Shown here: positions 54,969 to 64,000 of the stretch, in pieces
How positions within the stretch are numbered: the stretch's first letter is position 1
Layout of the letters: each line of letters opens with the position of its first letter
Source of the DNA: Chaenocephalus aceratus
Taxonomy: Eukaryota; Chordata; Actinopteri; Perciformes; Channichthyidae
Direction: 5' to 3'
Assembly (NCBI GenBank): GCA_023974075.1
Contig: CM043801.1
Coordinates: 1,257,209-1,321,208, forward strand
DNA length: 64,000 bases
Made by a program: the position numbers and the translations under genes
Notes under the pieces: generated by a model
The model's database searches: none
Seen by the model: the letters and a program-made list of their open reading frames with translations, nothing else
Told to the model about the DNA's origin: nothing

Positions 54969-55974
54969 TAGGGGTGCAACAACTAATCGACTTAATCGAT
55001 TAAAATCGATTACCAAATTAGTTGCCAACTAATTCAGTCGTCGATTCGTTGGTGACGTCATCACGTGCGTTTTACGCGCCGTTAAGCTACAACGTTATTG
55101 GTACTGGAGACATTTACAAAATATATGTCATGTATTATTGATACAGAAACATTATATCGCAGTCTTAGGGTGGCCAGCTCGTTTCTAATATGTAAAAAGA
55201 CAAACAAATGCGTCTATGATGTATTTTCGATCAGACGAGATCTCTCTCCCTGGTCTGTGTGCGAGGGGGCGGGGCCGTTTACACACACGCGGCTGCTACA
55301 TGCAGCAACACACTGCGGAGGTGGCGGAGAGAACGCGGAGGTGCGGTTAAACTTTACCCGTCTCGATGCTCGTTGCCAAAAGTGCAATAAGAGTTCAGCA
55401 TGTAAGGGCGGTAACACGAGCAATTTGTCTAAACATTTAGCAAAAGTGCTCCACATCCAGACGGAGGAATGCACCGGGTTCCACTGTCTTTCTAGCAGCT
55501 CTGTAGCCCCATCCACGAGTAACGTTTCCACGTCAGGTGTTATGTATGCTAGCAGCAACACACGGAGTTAACTACATTATATAAACATGGGGTAATGATT
55601 TGAGGTAACTGAATTAGTTAGTTTGTTAAAGTTTCAGCTATTCTGTTTACAATTCTGTTATCACATTATTTATTATTTGCTAAAACACTGTTGTTTCTTT
55701 TGATGTGAAATATTATTTATTTAATTTAAATGAAAAGCAAACAATTTGTTTAGTTAATTTAATAATATGTATTTTTTAATCAAGTATTCATCTTTATTGT
55801 CTTCATTGTTAGTTTCCACATGCCTAAAACAACCTCAAGCTAAATCTAAAAGTTGATGGCTAAATAAGAGCGCTTGAGAAATTGTGCAAGGCGTAATAGT
55901 CCGAATAGTCGATTAATCGTTTCATTAATCGATAGATTAGTCGACTATCAAATTAGTCGTTTGTTGCAGCCCTA
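54969..55974 (+). mobile_element. hAT element, TAGGGGTGCAACAACTA termini
   Basis: Ends TAGGGGTGCAACAACTA/GTTGCAGCCCTA and a perfect 8-bp duplication GTGTGCAC (54961-54968; 55975-55982). Subterminal AATCGATTA motifs. At about 55365-55460 it encodes RCQKCNKSSACKGGNTSNLS KHLAK-like residues, a damaged BED finger. Confidence 0.92.
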
Positions 55975-56436
55975 GTGTGCACTTTGGCTCCACTTTGGCT
56001 GCACCTCTCACTGCTGTTGCTTCAAAAGTTGAACATTGCTCAACTTTTGCAGCGAGCCACGGCAGAAGCTCCGTTTGGCGAAAAGTGACGTCACCCCATT
56101 CAAAGTGAATGGTGAAGCTTTCAACGCACGCCGCTGTGTGGACGGGCCGTAAGGCACTTCTGCATCTAATGAAACATTTCTACTGCAGCGCGTAGCACGG
56201 TTTAAGCGTGCCGTGCCAAACCCGGCACGTTTATTGTTGCGTTTCCACTCAGGGTAGTTCCGGCTAACGGGGGCTCGAGCTTAAGGACGTCCCGCCGTCC
56301 CGGGGCCAAAAAAAATAGGGTCGGGGAGGATAAAAAATAATTACGACGAAGAGAGTTAATATAAAAATACCCTGCTAACTCTACTACGAAAAGCGATGCA
56401 AATGAAACTGACTGCACGTTTTGTGTAGCACACAGT

Positions 56437-57892
56437 TAGAGATGTCCCGATCACGTGATCGGGGATCGGAGCCGATCATGTGATTTGTAAAAGATTGGAA
56501 TCGGGAGAAAAAGATCGGGGATCGGGAATCCATAAAATAATTATTTTATTTAATGTTACAAAACAAAAATGACCATGTTCACGTCTTAAAGTCTTCCTGA
56601 GGACTTAGTTTTGGTTTAAAATTACACAACATCATGTATGTGTTGCTTCTTTTGGGCTTGTTTTCATAGACCTGGTTGCTTATTTCTCTCAAAGAGTGGG
56701 CGCAGTGTCTAATAGTAGCAGTAAGCTAACGAGAGGCTACGTTCAGCTGGTGACTCGGGAGTCGGGACAGAGCAAATGTCAGGAGTTTGGAAGTATTATA
56801 AAATTTAAAGCGAAGGCAGTGTAACAGCCAGATGCAATGTTTGCAAGGGGGAGGTTCCGCGTGGTGGAAAGAACAGAGCTACGTTCAACACGACCAATCT
56901 AATACGATTGTTTGTTTTTTCATTTTTTTCCCCGTTTTTTTTTCAAATTGAATTTAGTGAAATCTCCAATATCAACGTAAGAGCTTGTGCCTCTTCGGGG
57001 GGTGCTAACACTTAACCATAAACGTTATCGTTTACTTTCTCTGTCTTTATATGTAGATATTACTGTTCTCCGTTAATCTCCGTCACATTGTTTCCATAGC
57101 AACAACAACTTCCTGTCAACAGCGCTACCTCTCCTTCAAAATAAAAGCATGTCCACAAATAGGAAGCCAAGCCAAATTACATTTTAAGACATATACAACT
57201 GCAACGAAAGTAACAAACACAATGCGATATCCTTTTCAATTTCAAAGAACACAAATTGGGTTACATTAACAAATAACTATAAAACAACAATACTGTAGAA
57301 TAACAAAATTAATGCCGTGAATTCACCAAAACACACGTGTTGAAGTGGTTCGCTGCTGATTACTATTGAATTGTGTTACTCCAGTAAGATGGAAATATAA
57401 TACTTTGTTTATTCATGTTATGTTAAGCTGCTGTTGTTCATTGCATTATTACTAGACTAGGCTCTTAAGCTATAATTCTGCACTAAGCCACATTTTTATT
57501 TTATTTTATTATTTGTGACTGAATGTGAACTTGTGAAGCTAGTCAAGCTACCTCTTTCCAGTAGAGTTAGTTTTGTTTTGTTACTGCACTTTCTGCACTC
57601 AATTTGTTTACATGGTTATTTTGTGGTGGACCACTGATAAGCTTTATTTTGTTTTGATCCAATGCTGCTGTGAAAAAAAGAAGCTATATCCATGTTGGAT
57701 AGAATGGATAGTTGGGTACTGTCATTTAAATAAAAAAATAACCTTAAGTGACAACTTGAATGCTTTTTTCCTTTTTTTTCTCTTAATGCATTGCATAAAG
57801 ATCGGATCGGGAAAAATCGGTATCGGCAGATGGTCAAAATCAAATGATCGGAATCGGATCGGGAGCAAAAAAAGGTGATCGGGACATCCCTA
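56437..57892 (+). mobile_element. hAT element, TAGAGATGTCCCGATCA termini
   Basis: Ends TAGAGATGTCCCGATCA/TGATCGGGACATCCCTA-type (one mismatch near the tip), perfect 8-bp duplication CACACAGT (56429-56436; 57893-57900). Subterminal ATCGGGATCGG motifs. RCNVCKGEVPRGGKNRATFN TTNLIR at about 56834-56911 is a BED-finger remnant. Confidence 0.92.
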
Positions 57893-57958
57893 CACACAGT
57901 TATCAAACCTCCTTGTCAACATAAACACACACGCACAAAACATTTAGCAACCCGCGAA

Positions 57959-57959
<1 letters not shown>

Positions 57960-58011
<52 letters not shown>
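57960..58011. repeat. (CA)n microsatellite
   Basis: About 25 CA units. Confidence 0.9.
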
Positions 58012-58014
<3 letters not shown>

Positions 58015-58316
58015 CGTATACCGACAGCCAGCGGCACAGCTGCCCGCAAATTCCTGGCCCGCAAATGTGCGGGTCTAGCTATGTACTGAGTGAGTGTGTG
58101 TATTTCGCGGGTTGAGTGATGTATAATGACAATGGCATCCCGTGGAGGAATTCTGCAATCTTTTACCATTACATCACGAAAACGCACAGCAGAACCAGAC
58201 CCTGGAGCGCCGGCCTCTTTATTTACTTACTCCTCTTCATCCCCTATGAGTAATAAGGCTGGGATGAGAACTCTCCATCGCATTTAGTCCTTAGCAATAT
58301 GCTGCCTCTCCCCAGG

Positions 58317-58562
58317 TAGGGATGGGTACCGAGCCCCGGTATTAAACGGGCCCCTGGCCGGAATTATTAAAGACCGTGGTAACGTTAAGCTCCGACGTTA
58401 TCTGACTTTTTATCGGTACTGGAGACATTATACATATGTCATATGTATTATTGCTACATACACATTATATCACAGTTTTAGTTTCACCAACTCCGTTTCT
58501 TTCCAATCTAGACGATATATCTCTCTCTCCTGTCTGTGTGTGAGGGGGCGGGGCAGTTTGTA
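58317..58562 (+). repeat. hAT left-end fragment
   Basis: TAGGGATGGGTACCGAGCC is the terminus seen inverted at 10540-10553. The following part (GTACTGGAGACATTATACAT to GTGTGTGAGGGGGCGGGGC) is related to the interior of the element at 55098-55275. Right end missing. Confidence 0.6.
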
Positions 58563-58699
58563 AAGGACAGAGTGTTGGATTTTGTTGTTAGTTGGATGGG
58601 ACTTGATTGGATTCAATATTAGAGTAACTTTCTCGTTTGTGTGTTTTTTTAAATATATTTGGCCTTTGTTTCTGTGTTCGACTGATTTCCTCAAATAAA

Positions 58700-58752
58700 A
58701 AGATTGATGGATACACCTGGGTAAATAAAGGTTTGAAATGAAATGAAATTAA
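58700..58752 (+). repeat. LINE-B-type 3' tail
   Basis: CCTGGGTAAATAAAGGTTTG then GAAATGAAATGAAAT equals the LINE-B tail, here on the plus strand. Little more than the tail is recognisable. Confidence 0.6.
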
Positions 58753-58754
58753 GG

Positions 58755-59320
58755 ACCTTCAGATATAGGTTCAATGACAACTATCGAAACATCCGGAGCG
58801 AGGTAACAAAGCTAATGCTATGCTAACTGAGTGCTAACAAAACGCTGGCGTATCATGGATAATTAATCACCCAGTTTCATTACGTATACTGCCATATTTA
58901 CTGTTAAACATAATGTTACTGTTAAATAATATTTCCAGTTGTTCCTGTTACTGTAGTTCAGATATTCTTAACACTTGCAGTAAACAGTCAGCAGAGGGCT
59001 GACATCCAACACATTCAGCATCTCTTGCTGATGTTTGCTACGTCTCCCTCATTGGAGAGAAGCCTCCCTTTCCCTGGTAGATTAAAGTGGAAAGGTAACA
59101 GCTATCCGCTCGCTGTACAGGTTAAGTTATTAGGTTCTTAGTATCCTCCAAATATGGAGGGCTTGCCGTTGATGACGTCACATTCCCATTCCCTATACTC
59201 AATATATACTGTACTATAAGTCATTATGTATTATTGATCTGAAAGCGGCAGTTCCCCTTAGTCGTTCTGTGTTAGCGAAGCAGCCATTACTCTTGACACT
59301 GTCACAAGGTGTTAGTGTAT
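58755..59320. other. Stretch with no gene recognised
   Basis: Short frames only; no repeat partner noticed. Confidence 0.35.
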
Positions 59321-59323
59321 ACC

Positions 59324-59640
59324 AGTGGCGAACCGTGGCCATCACAACTGGACCTTCTGTAGACACACCCACCCCCCGCCCCTCCCCCCCCCCGCCCCTC
59401 CCCCCCCCTCTGCGGCATTATAATGTCCGTCTTTTCACTGAATTGTCGTCTTGAAAAGGGTACTCACAACAATTCCGCAACAACTTCATCTTCACCTGAT
59501 GCACTTGTCATTTCAACGTTAAAAACAATAAAACGGCATGAATTGCTTCGTCGCATTCATCTATCCTCTGTCTCGAACCAGTTAACTAGCGGGCCTTCCA
59601 GAACACCCTGGAACCGAGGGAAACTCTGAAAGAATACGCC
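59324..59640. repeat. hAT left-end-like fragment, C-rich
   Basis: CAGTGGCGAACCGTGG start, like 12316, followed by a C-rich tract (59360-59410). A frame encoding LEKGTHNNSATTSSSP is not convincing. Confidence 0.4.
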
Positions 59641-59871
59641 CATTGGCTACAAATCAATATATGATTGGTTGATCAAACTGTCAGTCAGGGCATTCGATCA
59701 AGGATGTAGAATACCTTGGTTGAAGGATATTCTACCCAGAGACCCAGAACAAGATCTGATTGGTTGCTTTCTTTTCTAACACAAAACCACTGAAATGCGT
59801 AGTGCATGGTCCGAGAAGGACAAACAAATCAACGTAACACTGTAATATTACAGATCAACAACACGGATACA

Positions 59872-60273
59872 TCATTGAAGTCTCCGGTTTGGGAACGTTT
59901 TGGTTTTGCAGTTACGTACAAGGATGACGGACAAAGACAGGTGGACCGAACCAAAGCTGTTTGTCGGCATTGTACTACTACAATTGGTTACGCGGCTGGC
60001 AATACATCAAACTTGCACACTCATTTGAAAAGGCATCACCCGAACGTGAATATCACCGGTACCAAAAGAAAAAAGACTGAAGTGCAAACCAAACTCCCAC
60101 TAGCATTTAAGCCTCCACCACTCGCAACAAGTTCAGACCGAGCCAAAGCTATTACAAACGCCAAATATCCTTATGTTGCCATGTTAGCAAAGCGCTACCT
60201 GGCTGTATCTGCTACCTCTGTCCCTAGCGAGAGGGTGTTCTCCACAGGAGGATACATTGCTAGTGCCAGCTGA
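59872..60273 (+). CDS. Miniature hAT protein: BED finger joined to dimerisation domain
   Basis: One open frame (within 59806-60273) holds the BED finger (AVCRHCTTTIGYAAGNTSNL, HTHLKRHHPN), a basic/Pro linker (GTKRKKTEVQTKLPLAFKPP) and the C-terminal dimerisation domain (YPYVAMLAKRYLAVSATSVP, SERVFSTGGY), ending at a TGA where copy 1 has AGA. The catalytic middle is missing at the same junction as in copy 1. If made, it would bind DNA and dimerise without cutting. The upstream ATG at 59806 lies outside the element, so the true start is uncertain. Confidence 0.6.
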   Translation, partial: SLKSPVWERFGFAVTYKDDGQRQVDRTKAVCRHCTTTIGYAAGNTSNLHTHLKRHHPNVNITGTKRKKTEVQTKLPLAFKPPPLATSSDRAKAITNAKYPYVAMLAKRYLAVSATSVPSERVFSTGGYIASAS

Positions 60274-60346
60274 TCTGCCCTTTCGGCAAGCAATGTGGAC
60301 AAGTTCATCTTTCTTTAAAAAAACATGAAAATACAATGACAAGCAA

Positions 60347-61771
60347 TGAGGGCTGGGCGATTTGGCCTAAAAATAAAATCTCGATTTTTTTTTTTCTAAC
60401 TAATGGACAATTTTCGATTTAAACCTCGATTTTTTTCTGGTTTTTTCTAAACAAACCAGACCAAGGCAACATTTAAATACATATTTTCTTTATTAACACA
60501 ATAAAAATAAATGAGATTACCAAGTAGTCTAGGCCTATGTGAACAAATCAGTTGTTCAAGAATAAAAAAAATAAATAAAAACAGCACCACGGCACTTGGC
60601 TGTCATTAATGTGCAAAGATTTTTTTTAAATCAAACTGAAAAAAAAATCTCTTGTAGGCCATCCCTGAAAAAACTTGTAAAATGAAATACAACAAATAAT
60701 AAATAATGATAATGAAATGAATAATAAAAAAATACCCTCAAACAAAATAACATCCCTTTAACTTTCTAGGAAGTTGTCTTTCTACAGACCTTACACAGAA
60801 CAGTTGTTTGTTCTATGTATGACCGCTTGTACCCGAACCACTTCCATACAACTGAAGTAGCACCTTTTTTAGGAATGAGTTAATCTGTGTTCGTGGACAT
60901 TTTTATGGTACATCTGTCGGTGAAGCGGTGAATGTGATTGTAGTAGGCTATGTGACTACCCGATCTGCAGCTCTGCACATGTGCACAGTGTTATTAAAAT
61001 CAATGTTTTTGATGGCATAAAGTAGGCTACCTTAAACATACCGTCAGTTTAAATGCTGTTTTATACTGAAAAACCAGAAGTTCTCGTGCGCAGTTGTTAA
61101 GCTTTTATTCTGAAAATCCTTCATCTCCGGTTAGCATTTAGCATGTGGCTAATATACCATTTACTATAGAGGTGAATTTAGTAGCGATATGACACGGAGT
61201 GTTGCACACCGAAACCTACTGATTTCAACACTACAACTACTGTATAGACGTCGAGATATTATTATTGCTGAATATTAAATGAAGGTACAGTTTATTTGAA
61301 TACGTTTGTTTACAGACGTGGGTAGCAAGAGACAACAACCGGAACTACCAGAAATGAAACCAGCCGTGAAGTTTTTCCTGTCTTGAGTATTGATTACAGC
61401 GTTCAAAACCATATTAAATGAAAAGTCATGAAAGAGATAAGGAGGAGAAAAGGCGTGTTTAGTTATATATGTAATGTACAATGTCTGAGTCCTCTGTTAT
61501 GCTCAACAACGAACAACGAACACAGCATAACAACAGCAGATCGGGCAGAGCTGCAGAGCTGCAGATCGGGGAGTCACAGGCAATGTGGCTGAGTTTTGTG
61601 CGCGTTCTGGAAAGTGAGAGAGTAAGCTACTACGGAGTCCCTTAAAGCAAAACAAATCTGCGGAGTCTAGAAATGTTTTAAAATCGCGATTTTTCGGTTC
61701 AGCCATTTCACAAACCGTAGGAAAGTAAAAATGCAAATTAATCGTGAAAACCGAAAAAATCGCCCAGCCCT
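60347..61771. mobile_element. hAT-type MITE nested in the second derivative
   Basis: Ends GAGGGCTGGGCGATTT and AAATCGCCCAGCCCT (with a 1-base difference) and flanking ACAAGCAA on both sides (60339-60346; 61772-61779). Copy 1 reads GACAAGCAAGTCATAATG, the empty site. Subterminal TCGATTTTTT motifs; no coding region. Confidence 0.9.
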
Positions 61772-62219
61772 ACAAGCAAGTACTAATGTCAAACTGGCTG
61801 CTTAGGTACTAGTACAGTACAGTTCAAATACAGAGTATTTCAGTTCGTCGAAATGCTGCACCTTAATGTTTATTTTATTATATTTTGTATTTATTCGAGT
61901 GAATATTCACAGTTTAATAATAATTAAAAACCCAAAACTAATAGTTTATGTTTTCTGAGTACTCGTACAGTAAAGTTCAAATACAGATTATTTCAGTTCA
62001 TCGAAATGCTGCACCTTAATGTTTATTTTATTATATTTTGTATTTATTTGAGTAAATACATTATTCAGTTTAATAATAATTAAAAAAAATACAAGATAAT
62101 TTTTTATGCTGTACCGAAAACGTACCGAACCGAACCGTGACCTAAAAACCAAGGCAGGTACTGAACCGAAATGTTTGTGAACCGTTACACCCCTACTGGT
62201 TAGCTAGCTATGCTAACGG

Positions 62220-62690
62220 ATATAAAGAGCTGTTTCTACACCAAGGCGGAGGAGATTCCTCTCCTGTCAGACTGAGAGGATTGTATAACCTCAGCTCAGT
62301 GAGGTAAGGACTCTCTCAGTGTTTAGATAGTTAACTTTAGTGTAGGTTATCTCAGTTGGTCTCAAACGGTTTGGTCACGATTTATGTAAACAAGTATTTG
62401 CGAGGAACAACTTTATATGATCATTATAGTTATTAAAAAATAAGAGAATATATGAAAAACAGGTATGAAATACTATAAGACAGTAACACAAGAATACAGT
62501 TTAAAAGGGAAGTGATTTGTAAAATATCCATAAATAAAATCTGTTTACAGTTCTGTTTCATATGGGTGTTGAGAGGTGTGTCCATAGATCCCTTCATGTT
62601 GCTCTGAAAGTGCACCAGATTGATGCTTTTAACTTCAATATTTTAAAAAATCTTCCCGGGGGAGCATGCCCCCAGACCCAGAGGAGGTGA
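62220..62690 (+). repeat. Fragment related to the THAP-domain element
   Basis: TCCTCTCCTGTCAGACTGAG, TTATCTCAGTTGGT, GTTTGGTCA, then GTGCACCAGATTGATGC and AATCTTCCCGGG match 40225-40560. The THAP exon is not included. Confidence 0.65.
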
Positions 62691-62703
62691 GGTCCACCCC
62701 CCA

Positions 62704-62800
62704 CTAGGGGTGGGCGATATGACGATATATATCGTCGAGACGATATTAGGTCTCCACGATATGCCTTTTCAGAGATATCATATCTATCGTGATAGTGCAC
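62704..62800. repeat. hAT-like left end with GATATATATCG motifs
   Basis: TAGGGGTGGGCGATATGACG, then GATATATATCGTCGAGACGA and TCATATCTATCGTGATA. It resembles hAT termini but its other end was not found. Confidence 0.5.
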
Positions 62801-63058
62801 CAGGGTAGGATTTTCACGGCGGCCATGACGGCCGGTCTGGCCGTGAAGCCCCGAAAATAATTGTACGTCCTACGGCCACCATGGCCTGCGTGCCCCTGAT
62901 ATTGTTAAAATCTCGAAGTTGCTTTAAAATCGTCAGAACAGTGTTTTCTGAACTGCGTTATGCTGCGTTCACAACGGACGCGATGTGAATATTCTCACCC
63001 TAACCGCTGGAGTTTCACCGCGGCAGTCAGCTGTGTTTACTCCTGTAATTCAAACTAA

Positions 63059-64000
63059 GGTTACCTACTGTAACCCCAGCGTCTATGAGTAAATGGCGCA
63101 GCCCTCTAAGGCTATCGCTATTGGGTAATCCCCCTGCACCCCGCGCAGCACTGAAAACTGGTAGTCCACGCCCACCTGCAAGGTGGGCCCCACCCTCGGG
63201 CCTCATTCCGGTATAAATAGGAAGGAGGCCCGGCAATCTGCTCCCATACAAAATAACTTTTCTTCAGCTATTCGTAGAGCCAGTGGGGCCCAGCGCTTAG
63301 AGGGCTGACCCTCTAAGGCTATCGCTATTGGGTTAAGGGCGAAGCATGATGTAGTCTGCGCCCCACTGGGTCCGCCCGGCGCTAGAAGCACAGACACACC
63401 CGCTCAATAACACCCCCTGCCTGTTGTGCCATGCGTAATGGCGCATCACCGTCCCTGGAACATAGCAAACATGCCTATCTTCCCGACGGGGTGAAGGCTG
63501 GGAACAATACATACCGGCCGCTGAGAGAAAGTAGAGACGAAGGTCCCACCTTGCCCAGCGATCATAGAGGGGGGACAGCTGCTCTCTGCGTGTCAGACAG
63601 GTAGGAGAGCGCTCCAGCTGGATCCCTGACGTCACTCACTCTGACCAGGCACTCCGTACAAAGTGTGTCAGAGGAAAAAGGAACCTCCCTCCTATAAGAG
63701 GGAAAAAGGGCCGCTCTCCGCGTGCCGAGAGGCAGGAGAGAGGCGCACTGCTGGCTCCCTGATGTCACTCACTCCGACAGGACACCCAGTACAGGGTGCG
63801 TCAGAGAGGAAAGGGAGACATCCCTCAAATAAAAATGAATAAATGAACAGGGGGAAGACCAAGATGCAGCCGTGCAAATATCTTCCACTGACATTCCTCT
63901 GTGCAAAGCCGTGGAGGAGGACATTCCTCTGGTGGAGTGCGTATTGATGTTCTCCAGGGGATCCACCCCAGAGGAGACATATGCCTGTGACACCGCCTCA
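63059..64000 (-). mobile_element. Second DIRS-type element, 3' end only
   Basis: The 3' edge starts at the palindrome GGTTAC-CTACT-GTAACC (63059-63075). CCTCTAAGGCTATCGCTATT occurs at 63102 and 63313, the second in an internal complementary-region position. A tyrosine recombinase follows to the right edge. Sequence is quite different from the first DIRS element, but layout is equal. The rest lies beyond base 64000. Confidence 0.82.
63769..64000 (-). CDS. DIRS tyrosine recombinase C-terminus (partial)
   Basis: The frame is open from the window edge to 63769: EAVSQAYVSSGVDPLENINT, HSTRGMSSSTALHRGMSVED, ICTAASWSSPCSFIHFYLRD, VSLSSLTHPVLGV. HSTR is the active-site His-x-x-Arg, and the tyrosine of FIHFYLRDV is a good candidate nucleophile. 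No stop interrupts it, in contrast to the first element; the start is outside. Confidence 0.82.
   Translation of the reverse strand, partial: EAVSQAYVSSGVDPLENINTHSTRGMSSSTALHRGMSVEDICTAASWSSPCSFIHFYLRDVSLSSLTHPVLGVLSE

Larger units (their letters stand above)
59871..62195 (+). mobile_element. Second copy of the BED/dimerisation hAT derivative
   Basis: From TCATTGAAGTCTCCGG onward it matches 15506-16401, including the terminal GAACCGTTACACCCCTA (62178-62195). The left terminus is missing. A different element splits it at 60347-61771. Confidence 0.88.

Noticed and set aside
42562..64000. First coding exon of the PLPPR4-like gene
   Set aside because: I looked on the minus strand for CFYFVE followed by a donor and did not find it. 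It probably lies beyond the window; I cannot exclude that I missed a diverged version.

Overview
The window reads as teleost fish nuclear DNA: exons of a vertebrate PLPPR4-type gene with GT/AG splice sites, (GT)n/(CA)n microsatellites, and a transposon mix typical of bony fish (hAT elements, Tc1, L1, other LINEs, DIRS-type tyrosine-recombinase retrotransposons, LTR elements, tRNA-derived SINEs). There is no prokaryotic architecture.

Host gene: five consecutive internal coding exons on the minus strand (42376-42561, 23779-23908, 13034-13229, 11390-11447, 11034-11207) encode 248 residues of a phospholipid phosphatase-related protein closest to PLPPR4. All splice phases agree. The first coding exon was not found upstream, and the large C-terminal exon must lie left of base 1. 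Everything else seen is intronic or flanking and is almost entirely repeats.

Layout. 1-2450: LINE remnant and mosaic dispersed repeats. 2451-6905: a central repeat block split by a very young non-autonomous LTR element (2725-6511) whose coding region is a chain of tandem arrays. 7605-10552: further copies of the same mosaic repeats, an L2-like LINE 3' end and a BED-finger hAT fragment. 11034-13229: transposon-poor exon island. 13372-16953: a foldback element with long inverted arms, carrying a solo LTR in one arm and a hAT deletion derivative in the other. 17104-21122: three hAT-type elements with clear 8-bp duplications. 21914-23705: antisense LINE. 24340-25440: repeat split by a solo LTR. 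26320-38256: Tc1 remnant, L1 ORF1, a second copy of the array-bearing LTR element, then an L1 ORF2 split by a 6.3-kb DIRS element and again by a hAT element. 38330-41604: LINE in LINE with a THAP-domain element inside. 43.6-50.2 kb: hairpins, minisatellite and LTR/gypsy fragments. 53886-57892: three more hAT elements. 59871-62195: second hAT deletion derivative with another element inside it. 63059-64000: 3' end of a second DIRS element running off the window.

The most informative features are insertions whose pre-insertion site can be rebuilt from the window itself: the LTR element (empty site near 14744-14756), both solo LTRs, the hAT in L1 and in the foldback arm, the DIRS element in L1, and the LINE/LINE/THAP nest. 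These give a relative order of events. The least ordinary system is the DIRS element. Its two termini are copied, joined, inside its own body, as expected for an internal complementary region, and a palindrome from its 3' end recurs as the core of a 15-copy internal 46-bp satellite.
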